Notes: generated from the letters alone by a model not told the origin. A stretch of DNA of 64,000 bases from Candidatus Tectimicrobiota bacterium (GCA_026005175.1 BPKO01000007.1:117183-181182), one strand, 5' to 3'; shown: positions 1 to 11,804, numbered from the stretch's first letter. Numbers and translations: made by a program.

Positions 1-2
1 CG

Positions 3-614
3 GCGATCTTCACGCGCGCCGGCTGCGAGCGCATCATGCGCTTTGCCTTCGAGCTGGCGCGCAAGCGCAACAAAAAGCGGCGCGTGACGTCCATCACCAA
101 GTCGAATGCCCAGAAATACGGCATGGTTTTCTGGGACAGCATCTTTCGGGAAGTGGCGGCCCGCTATCCTGACGTCGAGGCCAATGCCTACCTGGTCGAC
201 GCCGCGGCGATGAACTTCATCCGCTGCCCCGAGGTCTTTGACGTGGTGGTGGCTTCCAATCTCTTTGCCGACATCCTCACCGATCTGGGAGCGGTGATCA
301 TGGGCGGCATGGGGTTTGCCCCCAGCGCCAACCTGAACCCCGAGCGCACTTACCCCTCGATGTTCGAAGCCGTGCACGGCTCGGCTCCGGACATTAAAGG
401 CCAAGGCATTGCCAACCCCATTGCCACCATCTGGGCCGGGCAGATGATGCTCGACTTCCTGGGAGAAGCGGAAGCCGCAGCGCGGATCTTGCGCGCTCTG
501 GCCACCCACGTCCAGCGCGGCACGGTACGTACCCCAGACCTGGGCGGCCACCACCGCACCAGTGACGTGGGGGACAGCATTTGTGCCATCCTGCGCGAGC
601 AGGCTGCCATCTAA
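3..614 (+). CDS. Tartrate dehydrogenase/decarboxylase-like protein, 5' truncated
   Basis: This is the C-terminal 203 residues of an NAD-dependent beta-decarboxylating dehydrogenase of the isocitrate/isopropylmalate/tartrate family. The frame is already open at base 3, so the start lies outside the window. Visible family features are VVVASNLFADILTDLG, the block EAVHGSAPDIKGQGIANP, and a closing DLGG..RTSDVGD. The GQGIANPIATIWAGQMML wording resembles tartrate dehydrogenases more than LeuB. The N-terminal specificity helix is not visible, so 3-isopropylmalate dehydrogenase cannot be excluded. The gene ends convergently, 12 bases before the stop of the flavoprotein gene. Confidence 0.8.
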   Translation, partial: AIFTRAGCERIMRFAFELARKRNKKRRVTSITKSNAQKYGMVFWDSIFREVAARYPDVEANAYLVDAAAMNFIRCPEVFDVVVASNLFADILTDLGAVIMGGMGFAPSANLNPERTYPSMFEAVHGSAPDIKGQGIANPIATIWAGQMMLDFLGEAEAAARILRALATHVQRGTVRTPDLGGHHRTSDVGDSICAILREQAAI

Positions 615-626
615 CGCCCCGCCAGG

Positions 627-2258
627 CTATTCTGCTTCTACCACCGGCGTGCGCTGCACTTGCAAGGTGCCGTCGGCAGCGCGGCAAACGAGGAGGTTAC
701 AGCGCCAGGCGGTGTCGTCTTTGGCAGGGAAGTCTTCGCGGTAGTGGGTGCCGCGGCTCTCCTGGCGCGTCAGGGCGGCCAAAGCGATGGCCTCGGCGAC
801 CAGGCAGAGGTTGCTCAGCTCCAGGCAGCGGGCCACCTCGGCCGGGCGCGTGCCGCCGCAGGCCTGGGCTGCTTCGCCACAGGCCCGAATCTCGGCCAGG
901 GCCTGTTGCAGGGTGGCTCCCTGGCGGATGATGCCCACGTGCTCCCACATGGCCTGCCGCAGGCGCCGCCGCACCTCGCGAGGATCGAGCGCCGTCGCCG
1001 GCTGGAACCGCCGCTGCACCGCCTGCACCTGCTCGCGCACCAGGGCCCGGGACACCGCGGGCACCCCCTTGGCGGTGCCGGCGGCGTGCTCGCCGGCACG
1101 CTTGCCAAAGACGTAGCATTCGGTGAAGGCATTGTTGGCCAGGCGGTTGGCGCCGTGGCAGCCGCCGGCCACTTCCCCCACGGCGTAAAGCCCTGGCAGG
1201 GCCGTGGCACCCCAGGCGTCGGTGCGAATTCCCCCGCAGAAAAAGTGCGCCTCCGGCCGCACCAGGAAGCGGGCGGTGCGGTAGTCGAGCTTTTTGAGCT
1301 CGGCAATGTGCGCCATGTCCGGGGCGTAGCGGCGAAAGTCGGCTTCCGGAATGTCGGCCAGCGACAGCACCACGGCGTCGCCTATGCCGCGGCCGGCGGC
1401 AATCTCGCGGAAAATGGCGCGCGCGCGGATATCCCGCGTCACGTTTTCCGTCCCCTGGGGCAAGGCAGCCATGAAGCGCTCGCCGTGCTTGTTGTAGAGC
1501 TTGGCCCCTAGCGGGAAAAGCGTGGGGGAAGCCAGCAGGCGCGTCACCGGCCAGCGCAGGGCCACGGGGTAGTACTGCACGAACTCCATGTCCACCAAGG
1601 CCACACCGGCCCGCAGGGCCATGGCCAGGCCGTCGCCGGTGACGCCGCTGACGTTGGTGGTCTGGGCATAGACTTCGGCGCCGCCGCCGGTGGCCAGAAT
1701 GACCGCGCCGGCCAAGACCACGTAGGGCTCTCCCGTGGTGCGGTGGAATCCCACGGCACCGCCGCAGCGGCCGCGGTCTACCAGCAGCTCCTGCATCATC
1801 AGGTGATCGAGGACGGCGATGCCGCGGCGGTCGACCTGGGCGCGAACCGGCCGCGCGACTTCCGTGGCCACGTTGCGCACCGTGTAGCAGCCCCGCGGCA
1901 AGCGGTGGCCGGCCGAGGGCTGCGTCTCAAGGCGCCCGTTGCGGGTAAGAAACGGCACCCCCCAGGCCACGAGCTCTTCGAGGCGCGCACAGGCCTCGCG
2001 GCACATCGCCTCTACCATCGGCCGGTGGTTGAGCCATTCTCCGCCACGCAGCACGTCCTCGGCAAAGATCGCTGGCGCGTCCTGGGGATGAAACGGCGCC
2101 GAGTGGCCCGAGCGGGCAATCACCGTATTGCCGCTATAGCCTGGCGTCTGTTTGGAGACGATCACCGTCCTGGCTCCGGCGTCGTGTGCGGCGATGGCCG
2201 CCCGCATGGCGGCCGCGCCGCCGCCGATCACCACCACGTCGCTCCGCACTTCCTGCAT
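627..2258 (-). CDS. FAD-binding fumarate reductase/succinate dehydrogenase-type flavoprotein
   Basis: This 543-residue protein belongs to the SdhA/FrdA/NadB flavoprotein superfamily. It should bind FAD and catalyse a dicarboxylate oxidoreduction or an L-aspartate oxidase-type reaction. Evidence includes the N-terminal nucleotide-binding stretch VVVIGGGAAAMRAAIAA, the substrate-loop region HFFCGGIRTD, the FAD-binding CHGANRLANNAFTE, and a C-terminal GTHYREDFP. I chose the ATG at 2258 over the TTG at 2264 because AGAGGA sits about 10 bases upstream of the ATG. No iron-sulfur or membrane-anchor subunit is adjacent, so it is more likely a soluble orphan flavoprotein than part of complex II. The exact substrate is unknown. 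Confidence 0.8.
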   Translation of the reverse strand: MQEVRSDVVVIGGGAAAMRAAIAAHDAGARTVIVSKQTPGYSGNTVIARSGHSAPFHPQDAPAIFAEDVLRGGEWLNHRPMVEAMCREACARLEELVAWGVPFLTRNGRLETQPSAGHRLPRGCYTVRNVATEVARPVRAQVDRRGIAVLDHLMMQELLVDRGRCGGAVGFHRTTGEPYVVLAGAVILATGGGAEVYAQTTNVSGVTGDGLAMALRAGVALVDMEFVQYYPVALRWPVTRLLASPTLFPLGAKLYNKHGERFMAALPQGTENVTRDIRARAIFREIAAGRGIGDAVVLSLADIPEADFRRYAPDMAHIAELKKLDYRTARFLVRPEAHFFCGGIRTDAWGATALPGLYAVGEVAGGCHGANRLANNAFTECYVFGKRAGEHAAGTAKGVPAVSRALVREQVQAVQRRFQPATALDPREVRRRLRQAMWEHVGIIRQGATLQQALAEIRACGEAAQACGGTRPAEVARCLELSNLCLVAEAIALAALTRQESRGTHYREDFPAKDDTAWRCNLLVCRAADGTLQVQRTPVVEAE

Positions 2259-2400
2259 GCTCAAGCTTCCTCTCGCGTGTTCTCTCAGCCATCAGCGAAA
2301 CGCTTGCAGTGACTGCGTCGCGGCTAGCCCGCGGCAGATGGCCCTTTAGACCCCAGAGCATAGCGCACCCGGCGGCCCGCTGCCACGGATCGCTTGCCGG

Positions 2401-2429
2401 TTGACAAGTGGGGAATTGGCCTCTATGCT
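2401..2429 (+). promoter_or_regulatory. Sigma70-type promoter for the LLM oxidoreductase operon
   Basis: A perfect -35 TTGACA (2401-2406) is followed after 17 bases by TATGCT (2424-2429). It lies 64 bases upstream of the ATG at 2494, in the gap between divergent genes. Spacing and -35 are ideal for housekeeping sigma. Confidence 0.7.
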
Positions 2430-2493
2430 GGCCATGTCGTCGCACGACAGGCGCACCGCGGCCCGCGTCCCTTTAGCGCAAGGAGAGCGAGCG

Positions 2494-3738
2494 ATGAAAG
2501 CCTGCTGGTTCCACCTCATGCCCTACCCCTACTTGCCGGACGATTTTAAGCAGAAGTACCGCAGCGTCTGGGTGGACGTGCCCAGCACCCTGTATGATCC
2601 GGAAAAAGGCCACTGGGTGTACAACGAGTACCTCGACGAGCTGGAGTTTGCCGATCAGGTTGGCTTTGACGGCATCTGCGTGAACGAACACCACGCCAAC
2701 GCCTACGGGCTGATGCCCTCGCCCAACCTCATGGCGGCGGCGCTGGCGCGCCGCACATCGCAGGCGGCGCTCATCGTTTTGGGCAACAGCCTCGCTCTCT
2801 ATAATCCCCCTATCCGCGTGGCCGAAGAGTTTGCCATGCTCGACGTGATGAGCGGGGGCCGCCTCGTGGCCGGCTTTCCCGTGGGCAGTTCCATGGACAC
2901 CAACTTCGCCTATGGCCAGACGCCGGCCACCCTGCGCGAGAAGTATCAGGAGGCCCACGACCTCATTCTTCAGGCCTGGACGCGCCCGGAACCCTTTGCC
3001 TTTAACGGCAAGTACACGCAGCTGCGCTACGTCAACCTCTGGCCGCGGCCGCTGCAGAAGCCCCACCCGCCCATCTGGATCCCCGGCGGCGGCAGCATCG
3101 AGACCTGGGACTGGGTGCTGGAGCGCAACTACATGTACAGCTACTTGAGCTACTTTGGCTTCAAGCACGGCCGCCGCGTCATGCAGGGCTTCTGGGAAGC
3201 TGCCGACCGCAAGGGCGTCGACCGCAACCCGTACCGGGCCGGCTTCTTGCAGCTGGTGGCCATTTCTGACACCGATGCCAAAGCCGAGGCCGAGTACGCG
3301 GCGCACGCCGACTACTTCTACAACCGTTGCCTGCACGTCTTTGAAGGCTTCGCCGATGCCCCCGGTTACCGCACCCAGGCCACGCTGCGGCGCGGCTTTC
3401 GCCCGCAGGTGGGGGCGCGCGCCATGCGCATTCGCGAAGGGCTGACCTGGAAGGACTTCGTGGAGCAGGGCTATATCATCGGCGGCAGCCCGGCGACGGT
3501 GCGCGATCGCCTCAAAGAAGTGGTGCGCGAGATGAACATCGGCCATCTCATGGTGCTGTGCCACTTCGGCAACATGCCCAAAGAGCGGACGCTGCAAAAC
3601 ACCGAGCTGTTTGCCAAGTACGTGCTACCCGAGCTGCATACCTTGTGGCAGGAGTGGGAAGACCACTGGTGGCCCCAGCCGCTGGCCAGGCGTGCCCAAC
3701 CGGGCGCGGCGATAGAAGCGAAAGCAGAGCGCGCGTAA
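2494..3738 (+). CDS. LLM-class flavin-dependent oxidoreductase (luciferase-like)
   Basis: This 414-residue protein is a bacterial-luciferase-like TIM-barrel oxidoreductase that uses FMN or F420. Typical features are the early CVNEHHANAYGLMPSP segment, VLGNSLALYNPP, the DVMSGGRLVAGFPVGS motif, and PPIWIPGGG in the second half. The open frame extends 31 codons upstream, but AAGGAGA at 2479-2485 selects the ATG at 2494. The next gene starts 12 bases after the stop. An alpha/beta hydrolase partner suggests a two-step oxidation-hydrolysis of a small organic substrate. The substrate and the flavin used cannot be told from sequence. Confidence 0.88.
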   Translation: MKACWFHLMPYPYLPDDFKQKYRSVWVDVPSTLYDPEKGHWVYNEYLDELEFADQVGFDGICVNEHHANAYGLMPSPNLMAAALARRTSQAALIVLGNSLALYNPPIRVAEEFAMLDVMSGGRLVAGFPVGSSMDTNFAYGQTPATLREKYQEAHDLILQAWTRPEPFAFNGKYTQLRYVNLWPRPLQKPHPPIWIPGGGSIETWDWVLERNYMYSYLSYFGFKHGRRVMQGFWEAADRKGVDRNPYRAGFLQLVAISDTDAKAEAEYAAHADYFYNRCLHVFEGFADAPGYRTQATLRRGFRPQVGARAMRIREGLTWKDFVEQGYIIGGSPATVRDRLKEVVREMNIGHLMVLCHFGNMPKERTLQNTELFAKYVLPELHTLWQEWEDHWWPQPLARRAQPGAAIEAKAERA

Positions 3739-3749
3739 AGGAGAGCCCG

Positions 3750-4538
3750 ATGGTTCAGGAACAGATGGTTGCCGTGCGCGACGGCATGTTCAACGTCAAG
3801 CTGCGCACGGCCGGCAGCGGCGATCCCCTGCTATACTTGCACGGCGCCGGCGGGCTGCGGGGCTGGGAGCCGTTTCTGGCCGAGCTGGCCAAGCGCTTCC
3901 GCGTCTACGCCCCTGCCCATCCCGGCTTTGAAACGAGCACGGGCATCGAGCACCTGGACGACATCATCGACTTGGTGGTTTTCTACAACGACTTCCTCGA
4001 CACCCTGGGACTGGCCTCGACGCACGTGGTCGGCCACTCCTTGGGGGGTATGCTGGCAGCGGAGCTGGCCGCCTTGAGCCCGCACCGCGTGCGCAAGCTG
4101 GTGCTGGTCAGTGCCGTGGGGCTGTGGCTCGACGCCCACCCGGTGGCCGATTTCTTTGCCATGACCCCGGAGGAGCTGGCGCGGGCGCTGTGGTTCAATC
4201 CCGACTCGGAAGTGGCGCGGGCAATGATGGCGCTGCCCGAAGACGAGCAGGCGCAGCTCGAGGCCTTCCTGCTGCGCAATCAGCACCTGGCCACGGCCGG
4301 GAAGTTCCTCTGGCCGATTCCCGACAAGGGCCTCAAAAAACGCATTCACCGCATCAAGGCGCCAACCCTGATCCTCTGGGGGCAAGCCGACGGCATCGTG
4401 CCTCCCGTGTATGCGCAGGAGTTCCAGCGCCGCATTGCCGGGTCGCAGGTGGTGGTGATGCCGCACTGCGGGCACTTGCCCATGTACGAAGCGCCGGAGG
4501 CGTTCGTGCAGCTCGTCAGTGACTTCCTCAGCGGCTAG
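3750..4538 (+). CDS. Alpha/beta hydrolase
   Basis: This 262-residue soluble alpha/beta-fold hydrolase shows the oxyanion motif LYLHGAGG near residue 30, the nucleophile elbow VVGHSLGGML, the acidic residue in LILWGQADGIVPP, and the catalytic His in MPHCGHLPM. The ATG at 3750 is chosen from a longer open frame because AAGGAGA overlaps the stop of the preceding LLM gene. The two genes are 11 bases apart and are probably one transcript. The sequence resembles meta-cleavage-product or lactone hydrolases, but the substrate is unassigned. It ends convergently with the restriction endonuclease gene at a strong hairpin. Confidence 0.88.
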   Translation: MVQEQMVAVRDGMFNVKLRTAGSGDPLLYLHGAGGLRGWEPFLAELAKRFRVYAPAHPGFETSTGIEHLDDIIDLVVFYNDFLDTLGLASTHVVGHSLGGMLAAELAALSPHRVRKLVLVSAVGLWLDAHPVADFFAMTPEELARALWFNPDSEVARAMMALPEDEQAQLEAFLLRNQHLATAGKFLWPIPDKGLKKRIHRIKAPTLILWGQADGIVPPVYAQEFQRRIAGSQVVVMPHCGHLPMYEAPEAFVQLVSDFLSG

Positions 4539-4547
4539 CCGCGGGAG

Positions 4548-4569
4548 GCGGCCGGCACGCACCGGCCGC
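4548..4569. terminator. Bidirectional hairpin between convergent genes
   Basis: A perfect 8-bp stem, GCGGCCGG (4548-4555) with CCGGCCGC (4562-4569), has a 6-base loop. It sits exactly between the hydrolase stop and the endonuclease stop. There is no T-run, so termination efficiency is uncertain. Confidence 0.5.
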
Positions 4570-5513
4570 TACGCCGTCCCGAAGGTAATCACCTGCTCGG
4601 CCTCGGCGGCAATCCACACCTGAGTGCCCCAGGCAAGCTCCTCGACGAAGCGGCGAAACACGCGGCGCGAAGGAAACGCGGTCACGTAGCGGGGCCGGTA
4701 GCCCATGGCGACCGGCTGGCGCACCAGCGCTTGCAGTCGGGCCAGCCGGGCGGGGGTGATAGGGCCGCTGCTGGCCACCACTTCCACCACCACCAGGAGG
4801 CGCTCGCTTTCGCACAGCAGGATGACGTCCGGCAGCTGCGCTGTCACTTGCAAGGGCAAGTTGAGCTCGCGCATGAGGTCGCGGTTTTGATAGCCGCCCT
4901 TGTGGCGCGTGTCGCCGACGTAGACGACACGGGGGGTGCGCAGGAACGTCGGGGCATAGACGGCCACCACCTCGGCAGCCAGGCGGCTGTGGGCGCCGGG
5001 GCTGAGGAAAAAAGGTTGCGGCTGTCCCACTTCGACGGGAATTTCGGCCCGCCGCCGCTGCTGCTTCCAGCTCTGCCCCTGCGCCAGCCGCGCGGCCAGC
5101 TCGCGTGCCAGCCAGCGACGCTCCAGCGGCGCCGGGCAGGTGAGCACGCGCAGCATTTCGGGATGGAGGCGGTAGAAGGTCTTGGGATCGTTGGTGCTCA
5201 GCTGGTGCCGGATCACCAGCCCTTCTTCGCACAGCGGCTGGAGCGACAGCTTGCGGTACGACTCGCGGGTGTTTTCGGCCACCTCACGGCCGCACTCCTG
5301 GCGGGCAAACTCGATGATGTCGTGAATGCGGGCGCCATCGCGCAGGCGGCGCTTGCCGGGCAGCAGGCCCTGGCGCTCCACGCCGTCGGCCAAGGCCAGC
5401 AGGCAGATGGCGCTCTGGTCGGTGATCAGCCGCCGGTCCAACCCCAGCTGCTGCATCAGCACTTTGACTTCCTCGAGGTCGAGGCGCGTTTCGTCGTCCC
5501 TGGCCGCCGTCAC
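4569..5513 (-). CDS. BsuBI/PstI-family type II restriction endonuclease
   Basis: This 314-residue protein is predicted to cut DNA at a CTGCAG-like site, the specificity of the family's founding members. The N-terminal half resembles the winged-helix BsuBI/PstI N domain. The C-terminal half carries the nuclease signature in order: RVVYVGDTRHKGGYQNRDL, LPDVILLCESERLLVVVEVV, SSGPITPAR, YVTAFPSRRVFRRF and ELAWGTQVWIA. The GTG at 5513 overlaps the methylase TGA (GTGA) and has AGGAG 11 bases upstream, a coupled start; an alternative GTG exists at 5537. Cognate methylase upstream on the same strand. Recognition site is inferred from family only. Confidence 0.85.
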   Translation of the reverse strand: MTAARDDETRLDLEEVKVLMQQLGLDRRLITDQSAICLLALADGVERQGLLPGKRRLRDGARIHDIIEFARQECGREVAENTRESYRKLSLQPLCEEGLVIRHQLSTNDPKTFYRLHPEMLRVLTCPAPLERRWLARELAARLAQGQSWKQQRRRAEIPVEVGQPQPFFLSPGAHSRLAAEVVAVYAPTFLRTPRVVYVGDTRHKGGYQNRDLMRELNLPLQVTAQLPDVILLCESERLLVVVEVVASSGPITPARLARLQALVRQPVAMGYRPRYVTAFPSRRVFRRFVEELAWGTQVWIAAEAEQVITFGTA

Positions 5514-7255
5514 AGCAACCGCAACTCCTCTGCCCACACCGGGTTGGCCGTCGTTCCCAAAGCAAGGGGTTCCACCACGGCGCTTGCCAGTCCCTGCATG
5601 CGCTGCAAAGCCGCCTGAAGCCTGGTCAGAAACGACAGGGGAAGCCCCACGGCCGCCAAGACCGCCCGATCGAGCCCTTCTCGCTCGCGGCCGCCGCTGC
5701 GCAAGAAGTGATCATAGGCCTGCGCCAGCGCCTGAAGGCTGGCTGGGGAGAGCTGCCGTACGTCGAGCACCGGCACCGCCCCGAAGCGGCCGGGGCTCAG
5801 GTTGTAGACGCCGCCGCCGTAGAGGTGGGCGTTGGCCCGCATGGCCACTTCCGTGGGGCTGGCGTTGAGCACCGCCAACAGCGGCCGCAGGGGCACGGCG
5901 GGTCTGGGAATGAGCTCGATGAAGTTTTCGCCCGCCACCCAGCCGGCCTGGTTCCAGACCACCTGGTAGCGCTGGTAAATGCGGCGTGGCACGAGCACCG
6001 GGGCGGTGCCGCGGCGCTCGAGGGTGGTGAGCAGGTTGTACCAGGGCCGGCGCCGGGTTTTGCGCAGGCGCGGCAGGTTCTGCACCCCGCGCACCGGCCG
6101 GGCAAGGCCGCGCGGTTTGAGGACTTGCTGCTCCCAGTACTCGATGTAGCGCAGCAGCCGCGTGCCGGCCAGGTGTTCTTTGCTCCAATCGCAGGCGACC
6201 ACGAAGTGGCGTACCGGCGTCTCGTGGCTTACCAGAGGGGCGGTCACGTCTTTGGGCGACATAAGGAACGGGCGCAGCCAGCGCCGCTCCAGGGCCCAAC
6301 GCTGCTGGGTGGCGGCAGAAACAAGGTAAAACATCTTGGCGAAAGACTGCAGGCCAATCCGGGCCTGGGCCAGGGTGGTCAGGGGGGTCAGCCACGGCTG
6401 CTGCTGCAGCTCTTGCCAGGCGCGGGGCATATACAGGTAGGGCGTCCAGCTGGCTTCCGGCGCCAGGTCTCGGGTGGCCACGACCGTCCCGGTAGCCGCA
6501 GGGGCTTCTTCCAGCAAGCGCTGCGGCTCGGCGGGCAAGGCGCTGGGCATGCGGCTGTGAAGGGCAACAAACGGCACGTGCTCCGGCCCTTTCTCTTCTG
6601 CGGCGTGGCGCTTTTCGGCAAGCAGCATCACCGGCCGCACCAGCACTTCGGGAAAGACCTGGGACTGGAAGCCCACGATGCCGCGCAAGCGGAAGGTACG
6701 CAGCAAGTAGGCCTTGAAGGGCTTCCCGTAGCGCATGTCGAGCCAGCTGTCGGACACGATGAGGGCGAGCCGGCCGCCGGGTTTGAGGAAGCGGGCGCTG
6801 TAAGCGATGAAATAGCAAGCCAGGTCGGTGAGGCGCGACGAGGCACCCAGTTCTTGCTCGGCAGCCAGCTGCAAAGCCGCCACATCTTTTTGCCACCACC
6901 GCCGCACGTAGGGCGGATTGCCAATGAGCACGTCTACGGGCGGAAAGTGCGAGGCAAAGAGGTCGCCCACGAAGACCCCGGGCACCTCGGCCGGCAGGCC
7001 ATCTTCCTGCAGGCCCTGCCGGAGGGCTTGCAGCGCCTGGGGGTCGGCATCCACCCCGTGCAGCTGGTGCGCCACTTGCGACCGCGACGCGCCCAGGGCG
7101 AGCAGGCGTCTGGCGCTTTCCCGCAGGAAAACCCCCTCGCCAAAGCCGGCATCGAGCACGTGGTCGGTGGCCGCCCGAATGGCCCACTGCGCCAGCAGCG
7201 CGGCAATGGGCCGCGGGGTGCGAACAAAACCGTGTGCTTTCAGGAGGCGGTGCAT
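5510..7255 (-). CDS. N6-adenine DNA methyltransferase of BsuBI/PstI R-M system
   Basis: This 581-residue protein should methylate adenine in the host's recognition sites and protect them from the adjacent endonuclease. Motif I, DHVLDAGFGEGVF, binds S-adenosylmethionine and lies about 30 residues in. Motif IV, VLIGNPPYVRRW, is the NPPY catalytic motif of N6-adenine methylases. The order (I before IV, then a long C-terminal target-recognition region) is the gamma class, as in M.PstI and M.BsuBI. The frame is open far upstream, but homology-like sequence begins near the ATG at 7255 (MHRLLKAHGFVRTPRP). No controller gene is seen. Confidence 0.87.
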   Translation of the reverse strand: MHRLLKAHGFVRTPRPIAALLAQWAIRAATDHVLDAGFGEGVFLRESARRLLALGASRSQVAHQLHGVDADPQALQALRQGLQEDGLPAEVPGVFVGDLFASHFPPVDVLIGNPPYVRRWWQKDVAALQLAAEQELGASSRLTDLACYFIAYSARFLKPGGRLALIVSDSWLDMRYGKPFKAYLLRTFRLRGIVGFQSQVFPEVLVRPVMLLAEKRHAAEEKGPEHVPFVALHSRMPSALPAEPQRLLEEAPAATGTVVATRDLAPEASWTPYLYMPRAWQELQQQPWLTPLTTLAQARIGLQSFAKMFYLVSAATQQRWALERRWLRPFLMSPKDVTAPLVSHETPVRHFVVACDWSKEHLAGTRLLRYIEYWEQQVLKPRGLARPVRGVQNLPRLRKTRRRPWYNLLTTLERRGTAPVLVPRRIYQRYQVVWNQAGWVAGENFIELIPRPAVPLRPLLAVLNASPTEVAMRANAHLYGGGVYNLSPGRFGAVPVLDVRQLSPASLQALAQAYDHFLRSGGREREGLDRAVLAAVGLPLSFLTRLQAALQRMQGLASAVVEPLALGTTANPVWAEELRLL

Positions 7256-7376
7256 GCCGCGGTGGCGCTCCCGTGACCTGGCAAGCCCCTTGATTGTGGC
7301 GGCTGGCAGGAGACGGTGCAAGCAGAAAAGCACGTGCCGCACGCGGCGGCAGCGCGCGTACCAGGCGGGGGTTATT

Positions 7377-7592
7377 TTACCAGGCGAAGCCGGCGGCGGG
7401 ACTTGGCGGGCCCGGACCGCGCGGGGGGGGCGTCTCGGCTTCCTCCTCGGCCAGTTGCAGCAAGCCGAGCGAGTCGAAGAGGTCAGCCAGGGCATAGAGG
7501 GTGGCGTCGTCGGCACGAATGATTTCCCCAATCAGCACCACCCGCAGCAATGAACTGTCAGGATGATCACAGTAGGGGCACGGCCGGTCCAT
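7377..7592 (-). CDS. Small CxxC (zinc-ribbon-like) protein
   Basis: This 71-residue hypothetical protein begins MDRPCPYCDHPDSSLLR, with a single CxxC near the N-terminus, then a predicted helical stretch (DATLYALADLFDSLGLLQL) and a proline-rich tail. The ATG at 7592 has AGGAG 8 bases upstream, which supports translation; an upstream extension without a ribosome site is rejected. One CxxC alone is half a zinc site, so it may dimerise or bind metal with a partner. It sits alone between the R-M operon and aconitase. I do not recognise the family. Confidence 0.55.
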   Translation of the reverse strand: MDRPCPYCDHPDSSLLRVVLIGEIIRADDATLYALADLFDSLGLLQLAEEEAETPPPRGPGPPSPAAGFAW

Positions 7593-7750
7593 CCGCACGC
7601 TCCTGCAACCTGGCCTTGAGATGCGCTTGAGCGGCGCCACCCCGGCGTCTGCGGCATGCCGGGCAGCTTCGCAACGCAAGAGGCGTCCTCGTTTTCGCCC
7701 GCTCCTGCACGTTATCGGCAGGAAGCGGCGGAAGCTTTAGGCCGCCGCCC

Positions 7751-10557
<2,807 letters not shown>

Positions 10558-10674
10558 GGCCGGGTTTACCTCTCCCGAAGACAATTTGTCATCCAGCCCC
10601 TGCTCTGGTAAGGACACAAGGCGCAAGGGCTGCCCCCTTCCCCGGGGCTGCCAAGCGCGGTAGTAGACGCTTTT

Positions 10675-10702
10675 ATTGTAGGCCAGGGCCGTGCCGTTGC
10701 AA
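10675..10702 (-). promoter_or_regulatory. Predicted promoter for aconitase
   Basis: On the minus strand, TTGCAA (10697-10702) and TACAAT (10675-10680) are 16 bases apart. They lie about 120 bases upstream of the aconitase start, in the gap shared with the divergent deacetylase gene. Confidence 0.55.
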
Positions 10703-10825
10703 AGCGAAAAACGCCAGCGGCACGGGGTGCACGGCCAGCCGCCTTGTGGCACAATCATGTATCGTACTGGCAGCAAGCGGCCGGTTGCACAACCAAAAAG
10801 ACGATTGAGCAAGAGGAGACGGTCT

Positions 10826-11789
10826 TTGGCTTCTTCTCCCTTGCCTGGCCCCCCAGCGCCTGAGGTGCTGCGCAGCCACGGCGACCCCGAGCGGCGCCCG
10901 TTTCGCCTGCTGACCCTGCATGCCCATCCTGACGACGAAACCACCAAAGGGGGCGGCAGCGTGGCGCGCTACGCCGCCGCTGGCGTAGGTACGGTGCTGG
11001 TGTGCTGCACCGGCGGTGAAGCCGGCAGCGTTCTCAACGCAGCTCTGGATTGGCCGGAAGTCAAAGCACGCCTACCGGAGCTTCGCCGCCAAGAGCTTAC
11101 CATCGCCACCATGCACCTGGGCTACCACCGCGTCTGGCTCCTCGGCTACCGCGACTCGAACATGCCCGCCAGTGGCGAACCCGGTACCTTTGCGGCGGCC
11201 CCCTTGGCGGAGACGGTGCAGGCGCTGGTGCGCCTGCTTCGTGCGGAGCGGCCCGCACGTGGTGGTGACTTACTCGGACAACCAGCGTGGCTACCCGCAC
11301 CCGGACCACCTGCGGGTGCACGAGGCTTCGCTTCCGGCTTACGAGGCGGCTGGTGACCCGAATTTTCATCCCGAGCTGGGGCCGCCCTGGACACCTCAGA
11401 AGCTTTACTACGTGGTGTGGTCCCGCGCCCGGCTGCAGGCCCAGCACGCTGCCCTCGTGCGCCTCGGCCTGCCCTCGCCGTTTAACCCCGAGCGCTGGCG
11501 GCGCTGGCCGTCAATGGATCACCGCCTCACCACGCGGGTCTTCGTGGGCGACTGGTGGGACCAGGTACACAAGGCGCTGCGGGCCTACGCCACCCAGATC
11601 GACCCGCGCACCTCGCATTGGTTCGCTTTGCCGCCGGCGGTCGCCCGCACCACCTATCCTTACGACGACTACATCCTGGCGCACAGCACGGTGCCCACCC
11701 GCCTGCCCGAAGACGACCTTTTCGCCGGCGTTGTCGGCGACCACGGCCAGCGATGGAACCCGCAGCGGGCAGGCACGGCAGCCGGCTGA
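10826..11789 (+). CDS. Mycothiol S-conjugate amidase-like PIG-L deacetylase (one frameshift)
   Basis: This protein of about 320 residues belongs to the PIG-L/LmbE zinc deacetylases. Metal-site motifs are TLHAHPDDETTKGG near residue 30 and GYPHPDHLRVHE in the middle. CTGGEAGSVLN, the GDPNFHPELGPPW segment and KLYYVVW match the mycothiol conjugate amidase (Mca) subfamily, which cleaves thiol-toxin adducts. The start is the TTG at 10826, with GAGGAG 7 bases upstream. The frame breaks at CCC 11252-11254; removing one C joins RAERP to HVVVTYSDNQRG. Mycothiol is actinobacterial, so the substrate here is uncertain. Confidence 0.78.
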
Positions 11790-11804
11790 AGAAAGGAAAT
11801 GCCT

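Noticed and set aside
627-2258. Flavoprotein considered as L-aspartate oxidase NadB or as SdhA of complex II
   Set aside because: No nadA/nadC or sdhB/sdhC neighbours are present, and the sequence does not let me separate the subfamilies, so only the superfamily is claimed.
5708-7276. Long plus-strand open frames opposite the DNA methylase
   Set aside because: Composition reflects the complement of the methylase; it is Gly/His/Gln-rich with no ribosome site or domain.
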